8,639 nucleotides of DNA from Burkholderiales bacterium (GCA_031283405.1 JAITBX010000213.1:1-8639); one strand, 5' to 3'; positions 1 to 5,800 are shown, counted from the stretch's first letter. A program made the numbers and translations. Notes: a model not told the origin generated them from the letters alone.

Positions 1-41
1 ACAAATCCTATGATCTGTTCTTCCGAAAACCTCTTCTTCAT
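1..41 (-). CDS. IS3-family transposase OrfA, N-terminal fragment
   Basis: Thirteen complete codons are visible, starting at ATG 41-39 and running off the left edge: MKKRFSEEQIIGF. This is the characteristic N-terminus of IS3-family OrfA proteins (IS407-like group), which carry a helix-turn-helix and are normally joined to the DDE-type OrfB by programmed frameshifting. On the minus strand an AAGGAG-like stretch (around 49-54) lies upstream of the ATG as a ribosome binding site. Only the first residues can be judged, so integrity of the transposase is unknown. The match is by recognition of the motif, not by search. Confidence 0.7.
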   Translation of the reverse strand, partial: MKKRFSEEQIIGF

Positions 42-92
42 TTCCAATCTCCTTTGTCTTTGGGATTGGACTCTAATTCCAGCCGCTACTCA
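1..92 (-). mobile_element. IS3-family insertion sequence, left end (partial)
   Basis: Minus-strand reading from about 92 down to the window edge gives a short leader and then the start of an IS3-type OrfA. The likely tip is at 92, where the minus strand begins TGAGTAGCGGCTGG; the 5'-TG terminal dinucleotide is usual for IS3 family ends, and the roughly 50-base gap from tip to OrfA start is also usual. The tip coincides with the point where the neighbouring secreted-domain reading frame (93-444) loses similarity to its relatives, which fits an insertion into that gene. The exact boundary, the other end and any target duplication lie outside the window, so the boundary is inferred. Confidence 0.6.
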
Positions 93-444
93 ATTCCGGG
101 GGGACGTCGAAAACGGCTGGGGTTTGACGGTTCTTAATAATTTCCATGATCCCAACTATTTCTTTGTTCCCTAGTACAACTATGATGCTTCCGGTAACCC
201 CGTCTGGTATCTCTTTCAAGGCAAAGGCCTAATACCTATAGACGCGCATGCGGAGGGAATTCGGGCAGATATCTGCCACTACAGCGGGCCGAAATGGGGA
301 ATTTTCCCTTACGACAACAGCCAAGCCTCAGATTGCACTGTTTTGGGGCGCGCTTCGTTGACGTTCAAATCGCCGACGACGGCAACGTTCCAATACACCC
401 TCGAAGGAGCAAGCCGCACCATCGAGCTTCAAAAGATCGAGTAG
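93..444 (+). pseudogene. Truncated secreted beta-rich domain protein, C-terminal remnant
   Basis: Frame 1 from about 93 to the TAG at 442-444 reads as the C-terminal half of an extracellular-type protein. It contains an ENGWGL segment (107-126), then YDASGNPVWYLFQGKG (181-228), and a C-terminal beta-rich segment with LTFKSPTTATFQYTL and SRTIELQKIE. The frame is interrupted by a TAG at 172-174, just before the YDASGNPVW motif, at a place where relatives often carry an aromatic residue, so a single TGG-to-TAG change would explain it. The 5' part is missing and replaced by the IS3-family end. The same motif order (ESGFGI, YDPATGNPVW, then TTGTLVYTI and LNLQRL) occurs in the intact secreted protein at 2677-3537, so the two look paralogous. 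It has no start codon or signal peptide here and is very probably dead. The function of the domain is unknown. Confidence 0.75.
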
Positions 445-460
445 CTTCGATTCATTCGCA

Positions 461-482
461 GGGGCACGGGGCGCCGTGCCTC
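461..482. repeat. GC-rich hairpin after the decayed secreted-domain gene
   Basis: GGCACGG (463-469) pairs with CCGTGCC (474-480) around a four-base loop, and the stem can be extended by two weaker pairs. It lies 16 bases after the stop codon of the 93-444 remnant, the position of a transcription terminator, but no T-run follows on either strand. It may be a Rho-independent terminator that lost its tail, or one more of the local palindromes. Confidence 0.45.
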
Positions 483-568
483 TGCGGAGGCGGGTGGCAA
501 CGCGTAGGTTGCGAACTGCAAAGTTGGGAAGTTGCCAAAAACCGCGCCAAGGGCGCGCATCATCATAG

Positions 569-736
569 CCTATGGCGAAGCCATAGGTTCAGGTTACGGC
601 AATTCGCGCGGGCTGAAAGCTCGCGTTATCATCCATCGCCATCTTACGGCGCCGCTCTTGTTTTTACAAGGCAGAATGATGCGGGCTTTCAGCCCGCGCG
701 GCTTCGCTCTTCCGTTACCCAGCCCTGCGGGCTGGG
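569..736. repeat. Array of four short palindromes with three-base loops
   Basis: Four near-perfect stems lie within 168 bases. They are CCTATGGC-GAA-GCCATAGG (569-587), CGCGGGCT-GAA-AGCTCGCG (607-625, one G-T pair), GCGGGCT-TTC-AGCCCGC (681-697) and CCCAGCCC-TGC-GGGCTGGG (718-736). The second and third are inverted versions of each other, with loops GAA and TTC. Spacers carry recurring short words such as ATGATG/CATCAT and TTACGGC. This looks like dispersed intergenic palindromic (REP-like) DNA rather than a CRISPR array, because the repeats differ in sequence and spacing. No RAYT transposase is visible in the window. Confidence 0.65.
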
Positions 737-800
737 CTATGATGAAATGCGCTTTTGGCGCTGAAAGTTTTGTCAGCACGGTAGATTGTGGGTGAGTTTA

Positions 801-926
801 CGAACCCCAACGGGTCGATGCTGCAACGAGCGAAGCGAGTCGTGGCGGCGCAGCTTTGTACATTCCGACGTATCGCTGACAGGTGTGAAGATTGCGTCAT
901 TTGAAACGCCGCTACATTGGGGTTCG
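801..926. repeat. Element bounded by perfect 10-bp inverted repeats (MITE-like)
   Basis: CGAACCCCAA (801-810) and TTGGGGTTCG (917-926) are exact reverse complements that bound a 126-base segment without a credible gene. An internal imperfect palindrome is seen near 827-844 (ACGAGCG...CGAGTCGT). The size and terminal symmetry resemble a miniature inverted-repeat element. I see no clear target-site duplication in the flanks, so mobility is only inferred. It could instead be a folded RNA or a chance pairing within a repeat-rich region. Confidence 0.4.
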
Positions 927-1037
927 CTTTGCTCCTCGCAAAGACCCCCTTTTGAAAGGGGCAGCCCGACGCAGGAGGGCTGGGGTTTGTTGATGTTGCG
1001 CAAACCCCGGCTTTCGGCCACCCCTTTCCGAAAGGGG
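927..1037. repeat. Cluster of inverted repeats directly after ruvC
   Basis: Several perfect inverted repeats follow one another. They are CTTTGC/GCAAAG (927-943), CCCCTTTTGAAAGGGG (946-961), CAGCCC/GGGCTG (962-982), GGGGTTTG/CAAACCCC (982-1008) and CCCCTTT-CCG-AAAGGGG (1021-1037). The last stem sits 11 bases past the ruvC stop on the minus strand and could slow or end transcription, but no T-run follows it. The C4T3/A3G4 palindrome also occurs at 3652-3669, so this is a repeat family present at least three times in the window. Confidence 0.6.
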
Positions 1038-1048
1038 TTTACAACAAC

Positions 1049-1582
1049 TCAACCAATAATCCGTCCGCCGCGTCGACGATAGTGCGTCGGCAGAAGATTC
1101 ATGCCTGCGCTGTTGATGCGGCAAATGGCGCAGGCCAGCGCGTCGGCGGCGTCGGCGGTTGGCGCGGCGGGCAGTTGAAGCAGGTGTTGAACCATGTGTT
1201 GCACCTGCTTTTTTTGCGCTTTGCCATGGCCGACGACGGCCTGCTTGATCTGATTGGCGGTGTATTCGTAAACCGGCAACCCCGCCATTACCAGCGCTGT
1301 GATCGCGCCGCCGCGCGCTTGCCCCAAGAGCAAGGTCGATGTCGGATTGACGTTGACGAAAACCAGTTCGACACTGGTTTCATCGGGGTGAAATTCACGA
1401 ACGATATGCGTCAAGTCGCGGGCGATGATGCCGAGGCGGGTCGGCAGGTCTTTGCCTTCGGTGCGAATGCTGCCGCTGGTGACGTAAGTCAAGTTGGAAC
1501 CGGCGGCATCGACAATGCCGAACCCCGTGATTCGCAGACCGGGATCAATGCCGAGGATGCGGCGCGAGGGAAGGGCGATCAT
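1049..1582 (-). CDS. ruvC: Crossover junction endodeoxyribonuclease RuvC
   Basis: RuvC is the nuclease that resolves Holliday junctions in recombinational repair, as a dimer working with the RuvAB branch-migration motor. From the ATG at 1582 the protein has 177 residues, close to the E. coli length of 173. The four acidic catalytic residues are all visible and keep a constant offset of six from E. coli: Asp13 in LGIDPGL, Glu72 in VELVFVN, and Asp144 and Asp147 in TADAADALA. The conserved LGQARG stretch is at 87-91 and following. A GTG at 1624 would add 14 residues (MHDVLISLAPSAPP) that do not look conserved. Neither start has a clear Shine-Dalgarno sequence, so the ATG is chosen on family length. 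yebC lies upstream, with a palindromic element between. ruvA and ruvB do not follow, which is unusual for ruvC-containing operons but not unknown. Confidence 0.93.
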   Translation of the reverse strand: MIALPSRRILGIDPGLRITGFGIVDAAGSNLTYVTSGSIRTEGKDLPTRLGIIARDLTHIVREFHPDETSVELVFVNVNPTSTLLLGQARGGAITALVMAGLPVYEYTANQIKQAVVGHGKAQKKQVQHMVQHLLQLPAAPTADAADALACAICRINSAGMNLLPTHYRRRGGRIIG

Positions 1583-1640
1583 GGGGGGGGCGGAGGGCGC
1601 GAGGGAGATTAGAACGTCGTGCACATTCTTGCGCTGCCAG

Positions 1641-1715
1641 CCCCCACCCTAACCCTCCCCCAGAGGGGGAGGGAATACTGCTCCTTCCCCCGCTGGGGGA
1701 AGGCTGGGATGGGGG
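1641..1715. repeat. Twin-palindrome dispersed repeat between yebC and ruvC
   Basis: Two perfect 9-bp stems with three-base loops stand ten bases apart. The first has arms CCCTCCCCC (1653-1661) and GGGGGAGGG (1665-1673) with loop AGA. The second has arms CCTTCCCCC (1683-1691) and GGGGGAAGG (1695-1703) with loop GCT. They are framed by CCCCCACCC on the left and GGGATGGGGG on the right, which pair imperfectly to make an outer stem. Elements of this type, which translate as strings like SPSGGGLGWG, are scattered between genes in many proteobacteria. Here it lies in the 5' leader of ruvC, so it may affect ruvC expression or separate it from yebC. Confidence 0.75.
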
Positions 1716-1781
1716 CAGTGTGGATAAAGAATGAAGCCATGAATCGCGCCTCAGATGTGTCAATGTTTCGCCGGCGCAGCG

Positions 1782-2516
1782 CTACGCTTCGTCGTCGTCA
1801 AACTCGGCGGAGGTGTAAACGTCTTGAACGTCGTCGAGCGATTCCAGCGTGTCGAGCAGCTTCTGCATTTTCACGGCATCGTCGCCGGTCATTTCGACGG
1901 TCGTCGAGGGCGTCATGGTCACTTCGGCAAAAGCGGGTTGCAATCCGGCGGCGGCCAACGCATCTTTGACGGCAAGAAAAGCGTAAGGGTCGGTGATGAC
2001 TTCGAGACTGCCGTCGTCGTTGGTAATCACGTCATCGGCGCCAGCGGCGATGGCCGCGTCTATGATGGTATTTTCGTCGGCGCCCGGCTCAAAGACGATT
2101 TGCCCGCAGTGTTTGAACAGGAAGGCGACCGAGCCGTCGGTGCCGAGGTTGCCGCCGTGCTTGGAAAAAGCGTGGCGCACATCGGCGACGGTTCGCGTGC
2201 GGTTGTCGGTCATGCAGTCAACGATCACCGCCGCGCCGCAGGGGCCGTAACCTTCGTAGCGGATTTCTTCATAGGCCACGCCTTCCAGCTCGCCGGCGCC
2301 GCGCTTGGCGGCGCGCTCGATGGTGTCCTTGGGCATGTTCTGCCCGTAGGCTTTGTCCACCGCCAGCCGCAAGCGCGGATTGGCGGAAATGTCGCTGCCG
2401 CCCAAGCGGGCGGCGACGGTGATTTCTTTAATCAGTCGGGTAAAAATCTTGCCGCGTTTGGCATCGGTGACCGCTTTTTTGTGTTTAATGTTTGCCCATT
2501 TGCTGTGGCCGGCCAT
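1782..2516 (-). CDS. yebC: YebC/PmpR family protein
   Basis: The 244-residue product starts with the family signature MAGHSKWANIKHKKAVTDAK and continues with KIFTRLIKEI, the NPRLRLAVDKAYGQNMPKDTIERA segment around 45-70 and the GSVAFLF motif around 126-132. The length matches the family (about 240-250). Members were first described as transcriptional regulators; recent work links them to translation, relieving ribosome stalling at proline-rich stretches. The ATG at 2516 is chosen because AGGAG lies six bases upstream and because all family members begin here. The open frame extends 42 residues further upstream, but that extension is not conserved. The C-terminus is acidic (EFDDDEA). It is followed by ruvC in the same direction, a common neighbour pair. 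Confidence 0.95.
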   Translation of the reverse strand: MAGHSKWANIKHKKAVTDAKRGKIFTRLIKEITVAARLGGSDISANPRLRLAVDKAYGQNMPKDTIERAAKRGAGELEGVAYEEIRYEGYGPCGAAVIVDCMTDNRTRTVADVRHAFSKHGGNLGTDGSVAFLFKHCGQIVFEPGADENTIIDAAIAAGADDVITNDDGSLEVITDPYAFLAVKDALAAAGLQPAFAEVTMTPSTTVEMTGDDAVKMQKLLDTLESLDDVQDVYTSAEFDDDEA

Positions 2517-2522
2517 CGGGAA

Positions 2523-2527
2523 CTCCT
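2523..2527 (-). promoter_or_regulatory. Ribosome binding site that fixes the yebC start
   Basis: The minus strand reads AGGAG six bases before the ATG at 2516. This supports that ATG over the longer open frame starting at 2642, which has no comparable signal. Confidence 0.8.
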
Positions 2528-2576
2528 GAAGTTGTTGCTTGATAATCGGGCGACTATGATACTGCAAAGCAGGGAA

Positions 2577-2623
2577 GGGCGGAAGGTTTTGCCATGCAAG
2601 AAAATAAATGAAACCGTCCGCCC
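2577..2623. repeat. Long inverted repeat upstream of yebC
   Basis: The arm at 2577-2589 (GGGCGGAAGGTTT) and the arm at 2611-2623 (AAACCGTCCGCCC) pair at 12 of 13 positions around a 21-base loop. It sits between the secreted-protein gene (stop at 2677) and the yebC start (2516). In either direction no T-run follows, so a classical terminator is unlikely. It may be an mRNA-stabilising hairpin, an operator for yebC, or a repeat. A weak -10-like TATCAT lies just inside, at 2561-2556 on the minus strand. Confidence 0.5.
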
Positions 2624-2676
2624 CTCGGCACGTTTGCTTCAAGCTCAGGGCGAACGAAGTAAATTGGCGGATAAAA

Positions 2677-3537
2677 TCAGGGCACTAGCACCGCCGCAAA
2701 GTGCGCATCTTCTTTGCAGTTGCCCCAGCCTTTGTTGGAAGTCCATTGACCTTCGATGCCTTGCGTAGTTGCGGCGATGTTGCTGAGGGTGGCGGTATAG
2801 TCCACGACTTTGGAATTTCCCGAATAGCAGACGTAACTTGCGTTGTTGATTTTCTGGAAACGGCCTTCTTGAATCAAGGTGCCTTTCATGGTGCAGGTAT
2901 AGAGATAGCCGGCATCATCCTGCATCGTGAACGTGTAGGTAGCCTGAGTGCTTCCTGCCTGTTTGGCGATTTCAACTGACGCCGTATTGTAATACGTCTT
3001 ATTGTTTCCACTGGAAGAACAATTTGTGCTGCTGACGGTATTTCCTCCAAAATAAGTGCCGTTGAGAACGGTGGGGGTCAGGGTCAACCGTTGCAGGTTG
3101 AGCGTCGTTGTCGTTCTTGGGTCGGTGATCGTGTAAACCAGCGTTCCCGTCGTCGAGGATGTCGGGCTGAAGGTCACGATTCCGATGGGGGTGGTCACAG
3201 TGTTTTTCGGAGCGAAGGGGTTGATGGTGGGATCGCCCTGAGTCCGGTAGATGTTGCCGATAAAAGGCGTGATGCCGCTACTGCGGCTCAACTCGCCGGT
3301 CACCCACACGGGGTTGCCGGTGGCGGGATCGTAAATGAAGAAGGTGGCAAAAATATAATCGAAGCTGTTGCCGCCTTGGACGAAGTTGATGCCGAAGCCG
3401 GACTCGCCGATGGTTGCGTTGGCATCCACCCAGATATCCGTGTAGTCGATGTACTCGACAGCGTGCGCCGGAAGCGTCAGAAAAAGGGCTAACGCGGCGA
3501 TGGCCGCTGAAAAAAGGGAACGAAAAGTTTTCAACAT
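2677..3537 (-). CDS. Secreted beta-rich hypothetical protein
   Basis: The 286-residue protein is not assigned to a named function. It opens with a clear signal peptide: charged MLKTFR, a hydrophobic core at about 7-22, and a likely signal peptidase I site after AHA (residue 26). The mature part is rich in Thr, Ser, Asn and Tyr and is predicted by eye to be mostly beta strand. It contains ESGFGINF (45-52) and YDPATGNPVW (69-78), a motif pair also seen in the decayed gene at 93-444, and a second half with four cysteines (173, 215, 237, 274) that could form two disulphides. No membrane anchor, lipobox or catalytic motif is seen. AGGAG lies five bases before the ATG at 3537 and supports the start. 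It stands alone, with gaps of about 160 bases to yebC and 240 bases to ppsR. A -10-like TATAAT at 3741-3736 on the minus strand may drive it. Location is likely periplasmic, outer-surface or extracellular. Confidence 0.75.
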   Translation of the reverse strand: MLKTFRSLFSAAIAALALFLTLPAHAVEYIDYTDIWVDANATIGESGFGINFVQGGNSFDYIFATFFIYDPATGNPVWVTGELSRSSGITPFIGNIYRTQGDPTINPFAPKNTVTTPIGIVTFSPTSSTTGTLVYTITDPRTTTTLNLQRLTLTPTVLNGTYFGGNTVSSTNCSSSGNNKTYYNTASVEIAKQAGSTQATYTFTMQDDAGYLYTCTMKGTLIQEGRFQKINNASYVCYSGNSKVVDYTATLSNIAATTQGIEGQWTSNKGWGNCKEDAHFAAVLVP

Positions 3538-3637
3538 GAGTGCTCCTGAGAGGTTGAATGAAAGTTAGAGCGGTTTCGGCTCAAGCGGGCACAAAGATTC
3601 GGGCGACCGCAGGTTGCCTTCGCACCCGACAACCTCC

Positions 3638-3669
3638 GGCGCTACGCGCCACCCCCTTTCAAAAGGGGG
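3638..3669. repeat. Tandem palindromes upstream of the secreted-protein gene
   Basis: GGCGC-TAC-GCGCC (3638-3650) is followed directly by CCCCCTTT/AAAGGGGG (3652-3669). The second palindrome belongs to the same C-run/T-run type as those at 946-961 and 1021-1037. It lies in the leader between ppsR and the secreted-protein gene, about 100 bases before that start, and may be transcribed as part of the leader. Confidence 0.6.
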
Positions 3670-3735
3670 CAGGGAGAGGGGAAAGAATGTGCAGGTTTGA
3701 AGAAAAAGCGTTGCGACTGAATTGGAAATTATTAC

Positions 3736-3741
3736 ATTATA
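3736..3741 (-). promoter_or_regulatory. Candidate -10 element for the secreted-protein gene
   Basis: The minus strand reads a consensus TATAAT within an AT-rich stretch (about 3720-3780) that lies between the ppsR stop and the secreted-protein gene. No good -35 hexamer is seen at 16-18 bases further upstream, so the call rests on the -10 match and position only. Confidence 0.3.
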
Positions 3742-3777
3742 AAACATGATATTGCATACTATACTTAATGTGAAGTC

Positions 3778-4599
3778 TCAATAAAAATGACGGCTCAGTT
3801 TCGCTTGATGGATGATGGTGGTGGCGATTTCTTCGATGGATTTGGACGTGGTGTCCAGCATCGGAATCTTTTGCTGTTCCATCAGGGCTTCGGCGCTGCG
3901 AACTTCCTGACGGCAGTTTTCCAGCGAGGCGTAGTGACTGTCGGCGCGACGCTCCTGCCGAATCTGGCTCAGGCGCTTGGGGTCGATGGTCAAGCCGAAT
4001 AATTTGCTCCGAAACGACTGAATGGAAGAGGGCAGCTTGTGGTCGGCAAAATCGTCGGGCGTCAGTGGGAAATTGGCGGTGCGAATGCCGAATTGCAGCG
4101 CCAGATAAAGCGAGGTCGGCGTTTTGCCGCAGCGGGAAACGCCGATCAGGATGACTTCGGCTTCGGAAAGATTGCGGGTGGCGGCGCCGTCGTCGTGCAT
4201 TTGGGTGAAACTGATTGCTTCCATACGGTGGAAATAGTCATAGTTGACGCCGTGTGAGCGGCCTGCGGCGTGGGCGCTTTTGACGCCCAGCTCTTTTTCG
4301 AGCGGCGCAACAAACGCCTGAAAAAAATCCAGCGTCAGAGCTTGTGTTTTTTCGCGCAACTCGCGATTCAGTTCCTCATCGACGATCGACAGGAAAACGA
4401 TGGGCTTCTTCTGTTCCTCGTTGACTGCCCGATTGATCTGGTCGATGGCGTGCTGCAAAGCGGTTCGGCTCTGAATGAAGCGGATGGTGACGCGGCGGAA
4501 TGAGACTTCCTCGAACTGGGTCAACAAACTGTTGCCGAGATTTTCGACGGTGATGCCGGTGCGGTCTGAAAGGAAAAAAACGCTGCGTGGCGATTCCAT
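3778..4599 (-). CDS. ppsR: PEP synthase regulatory protein PpsR (kinase/pyrophosphorylase)
   Basis: This 273-residue protein belongs to the DUF299 kinase/pyrophosphorylase family. The family switches phosphoenolpyruvate synthase off by ADP-dependent phosphorylation of a threonine next to the catalytic histidine, and on again by phosphate-dependent dephosphorylation. Visible hallmarks are the N-terminal FFLSDRTGITVENLG (8-22), HRMEAISFTQMHDDG (124-138), the P-loop GVSRCGKT (153-160) followed by PTSLYLA, and the NFPLTPDD segment (176-183). The length fits the family (about 270-280). The start at 4599 lies ten bases after the PHP stop, so both genes are probably one transcript; the ribosome binding site is weak, suggesting translational coupling. 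Its target PpsA is encoded on the opposite strand at 6856. It acts in the cytoplasm. Confidence 0.95.
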   Translation of the reverse strand: MESPRSVFFLSDRTGITVENLGNSLLTQFEEVSFRRVTIRFIQSRTALQHAIDQINRAVNEEQKKPIVFLSIVDEELNRELREKTQALTLDFFQAFVAPLEKELGVKSAHAAGRSHGVNYDYFHRMEAISFTQMHDDGAATRNLSEAEVILIGVSRCGKTPTSLYLALQFGIRTANFPLTPDDFADHKLPSSIQSFRSKLFGLTIDPKRLSQIRQERRADSHYASLENCRQEVRSAEALMEQQKIPMLDTTSKSIEEIATTIIHQAKLSRHFY

Positions 4600-4609
4600 G
4601 ATGGGTCTT

Positions 4610-5479
4610 TTATGTCCAGGCTCCGCGCATGATACCAGCGTGTTCTTGCAACGACCAGACCGGTGTCAACCCGGGCGGCAGCGGCGGCAACGCGCCCAGA
4701 TCGATATGGCTTTCTTCGGGATCGTGAAAGTCGGAACCGAGAGACGCCTTGAAGCCGTAAAAGCGAGCGTATTCGATGAAGCGTTCGCTCTGTTGCGGTG
4801 TGTGCGACGGCGAAAAAACTTCGATGGCGTTGCCGCCGCAGTCGCGGAAATCGTCGAGCAGGCGGCGCATGGCCGTATCGGTCAACGGGTAACGTCCCGG
4901 ATGCGCCAGCACGGCGACGCCGCCGGCGGCGTGCAGCAGGGCGACGCTCTCGGAAAATGCCGGCCAATGAGAGGGAACATGTGCGGGTTTTCCCTGTCCC
5001 AGATAGCGGTCGAACGCTTTTTGTTTGCCGGAAACATGCTTTTGTTCGACGAGAAAACGAGCGAAGTGCGAGCGCGAAATCAGCGCTTCATTGGTCACGA
5101 AACGGCGAGCGCCTTCGAGCGCGCCGCCGATGCCGGCTCGCGCCAGCGCTTCGGCGATGGCTTCGCCCCGTTGCCGGCGGGCGGTGCGAACCGCGGTGAG
5201 CGCCTCTTGCAGAACGGGCGAAGCAGCGTCCAAAAAGAGACCGACGACGTGAACCGTGCGGCGCTCCCAGACGGTGGAAAGTTCGACGCCGTCGATGATG
5301 GAAAGAGACGTGCCGGCGCTGGCTTGATGGGCTTCGGCAAGACCGGAAGTGTCGTCGTGATCGGTGATCGCCAGATAATCGACGCCGCGTTGAATCGCCC
5401 GCGCAACCAGCGCCGACGGCGTGAGTGTGCCGTCGGAAGCGGTGGAATGGCAGTGCAAGTCGTAAACGGTCGCGGTCAT
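4610..5479 (-). CDS. PHP-domain phosphatase/RNase (3',5'-nucleoside bisphosphate phosphatase or RNase AM type)
   Basis: The 289-residue protein carries the full set of PHP metal ligands: HCHSTASDG (His9, His11, Asp16), ITDHDD (Asp40, His41), Glu66 in GVELST, His77, AHPGRY (His193) and GSDFHDP (Asp250, His252). The layout matches the YciV/TrpH group. Characterised members hydrolyse 3',5'-nucleoside bisphosphates (such as pAp) to nucleoside monophosphates, or trim 5' ends of RNA (RNase AM in E. coli). Which substrate is used here cannot be told from sequence. The ATG at 5479 is chosen because the conserved YDLHCHS begins six residues later; no strong Shine-Dalgarno is present. ppsR follows after ten bases, so the two are likely cotranscribed. 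Confidence 0.9.
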   Translation of the reverse strand: MTATVYDLHCHSTASDGTLTPSALVARAIQRGVDYLAITDHDDTSGLAEAHQASAGTSLSIIDGVELSTVWERRTVHVVGLFLDAASPVLQEALTAVRTARRQRGEAIAEALARAGIGGALEGARRFVTNEALISRSHFARFLVEQKHVSGKQKAFDRYLGQGKPAHVPSHWPAFSESVALLHAAGGVAVLAHPGRYPLTDTAMRRLLDDFRDCGGNAIEVFSPSHTPQQSERFIEYARFYGFKASLGSDFHDPEESHIDLGALPPLPPGLTPVWSLQEHAGIMRGAWT

Positions 5480-5512
5480 GGGGTAGGGATCGGGAATCAG
5501 CGCTCAACGCCT

Positions 5513-5800
5513 TCATGATGAATCGTTTTGACGCCGTTGTCCAGATTTTGATTCTGTCGAAGTCTCAGATCGAACAACGGGGTAGAAGTTTCCTTGAAGA
5601 TGCTCTTTTTCGCCCAATCGGTGAATTTGTGTCATCAAATCTCTCAGGGTTGTATTTCCCGCTCCTAGGGTGAGAAAAGGGTCAAGATTTTGGGGTTTGC
5701 TGCCTTGCCACTTGCGGCGGGGGGAATTCATTATTTGCCTGGACACAAAGCGCCAATCCTCATGCCGCGCAAACTTTAAGACAAAAGCGTAACGGATCAC
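5513..5800 (-). CDS. Unrecognised ORF, possible gene remnant
   Basis: A 95-codon frame from a GTG at 5800 to the stop at 5513. I do not recognise the product. The middle part (for example PFLTLGAGNTTLRDLMTQIH, then LGEKEHLQGN) has natural-looking composition, while the tail (ESKSGQRRQNDSS) looks like run-on sequence. There is no good ribosome binding site, no signal peptide and no membrane segment. It lies just upstream of the PHP gene on the same strand. It may be a decayed gene fragment or a chance frame. Confidence 0.2.
   Translation of the reverse strand: MIRYAFVLKFARHEDWRFVSRQIMNSPRRKWQGSKPQNLDPFLTLGAGNTTLRDLMTQIHRLGEKEHLQGNFYPVVRSETSTESKSGQRRQNDSS

Larger units (their letters stand above)
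445..1048. other. Gene-free, palindrome-rich intergenic region
   Basis: No reading frame here resembles a protein family, and the open frames that exist overlap one another on both strands and are built from translated palindromes. The region holds a hairpin at 461-482, four three-base-loop palindromes at 569-736, an element with 10-bp terminal inverted repeats at 801-926, and a cluster of inverted repeats at 927-1037. In typical betaproteobacterial order ruvA and ruvB might be expected after ruvC, that is, in this region on the minus strand, but neither is present. Confidence 0.7.

Noticed and set aside
294..764. 156-codon plus-strand open frame
   Set aside because: It overlaps the end of the 93-444 remnant in another frame and then reads through the palindrome array. 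Its composition (His, Arg, Ser, Cys) is that of an out-of-frame translation.
569..1037. CRISPR array
   Set aside because: The palindromes differ in sequence, spacing is irregular, and no constant direct repeat or cas gene is present.
1082..1612. 176-codon plus-strand open frame
   Set aside because: It is antisense to ruvC, which has all four catalytic acidic residues.
2517..2642. N-terminal extension of YebC by 42 residues
   Set aside because: The family begins at MAGHSKWANIKHKK, an AGGAG precedes that ATG, and the extension crosses the long inverted repeat.
1755..2768. 337-codon plus-strand open frame
   Set aside because: It lies antisense to yebC, a certain gene, and its Val/Gly/His-rich product is the usual mirror of GC-rich coding DNA.
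4475..5518. 347-codon plus-strand open frame
   Set aside because: It is antisense to the PHP gene and the start of ppsR; no domain is recognisable.
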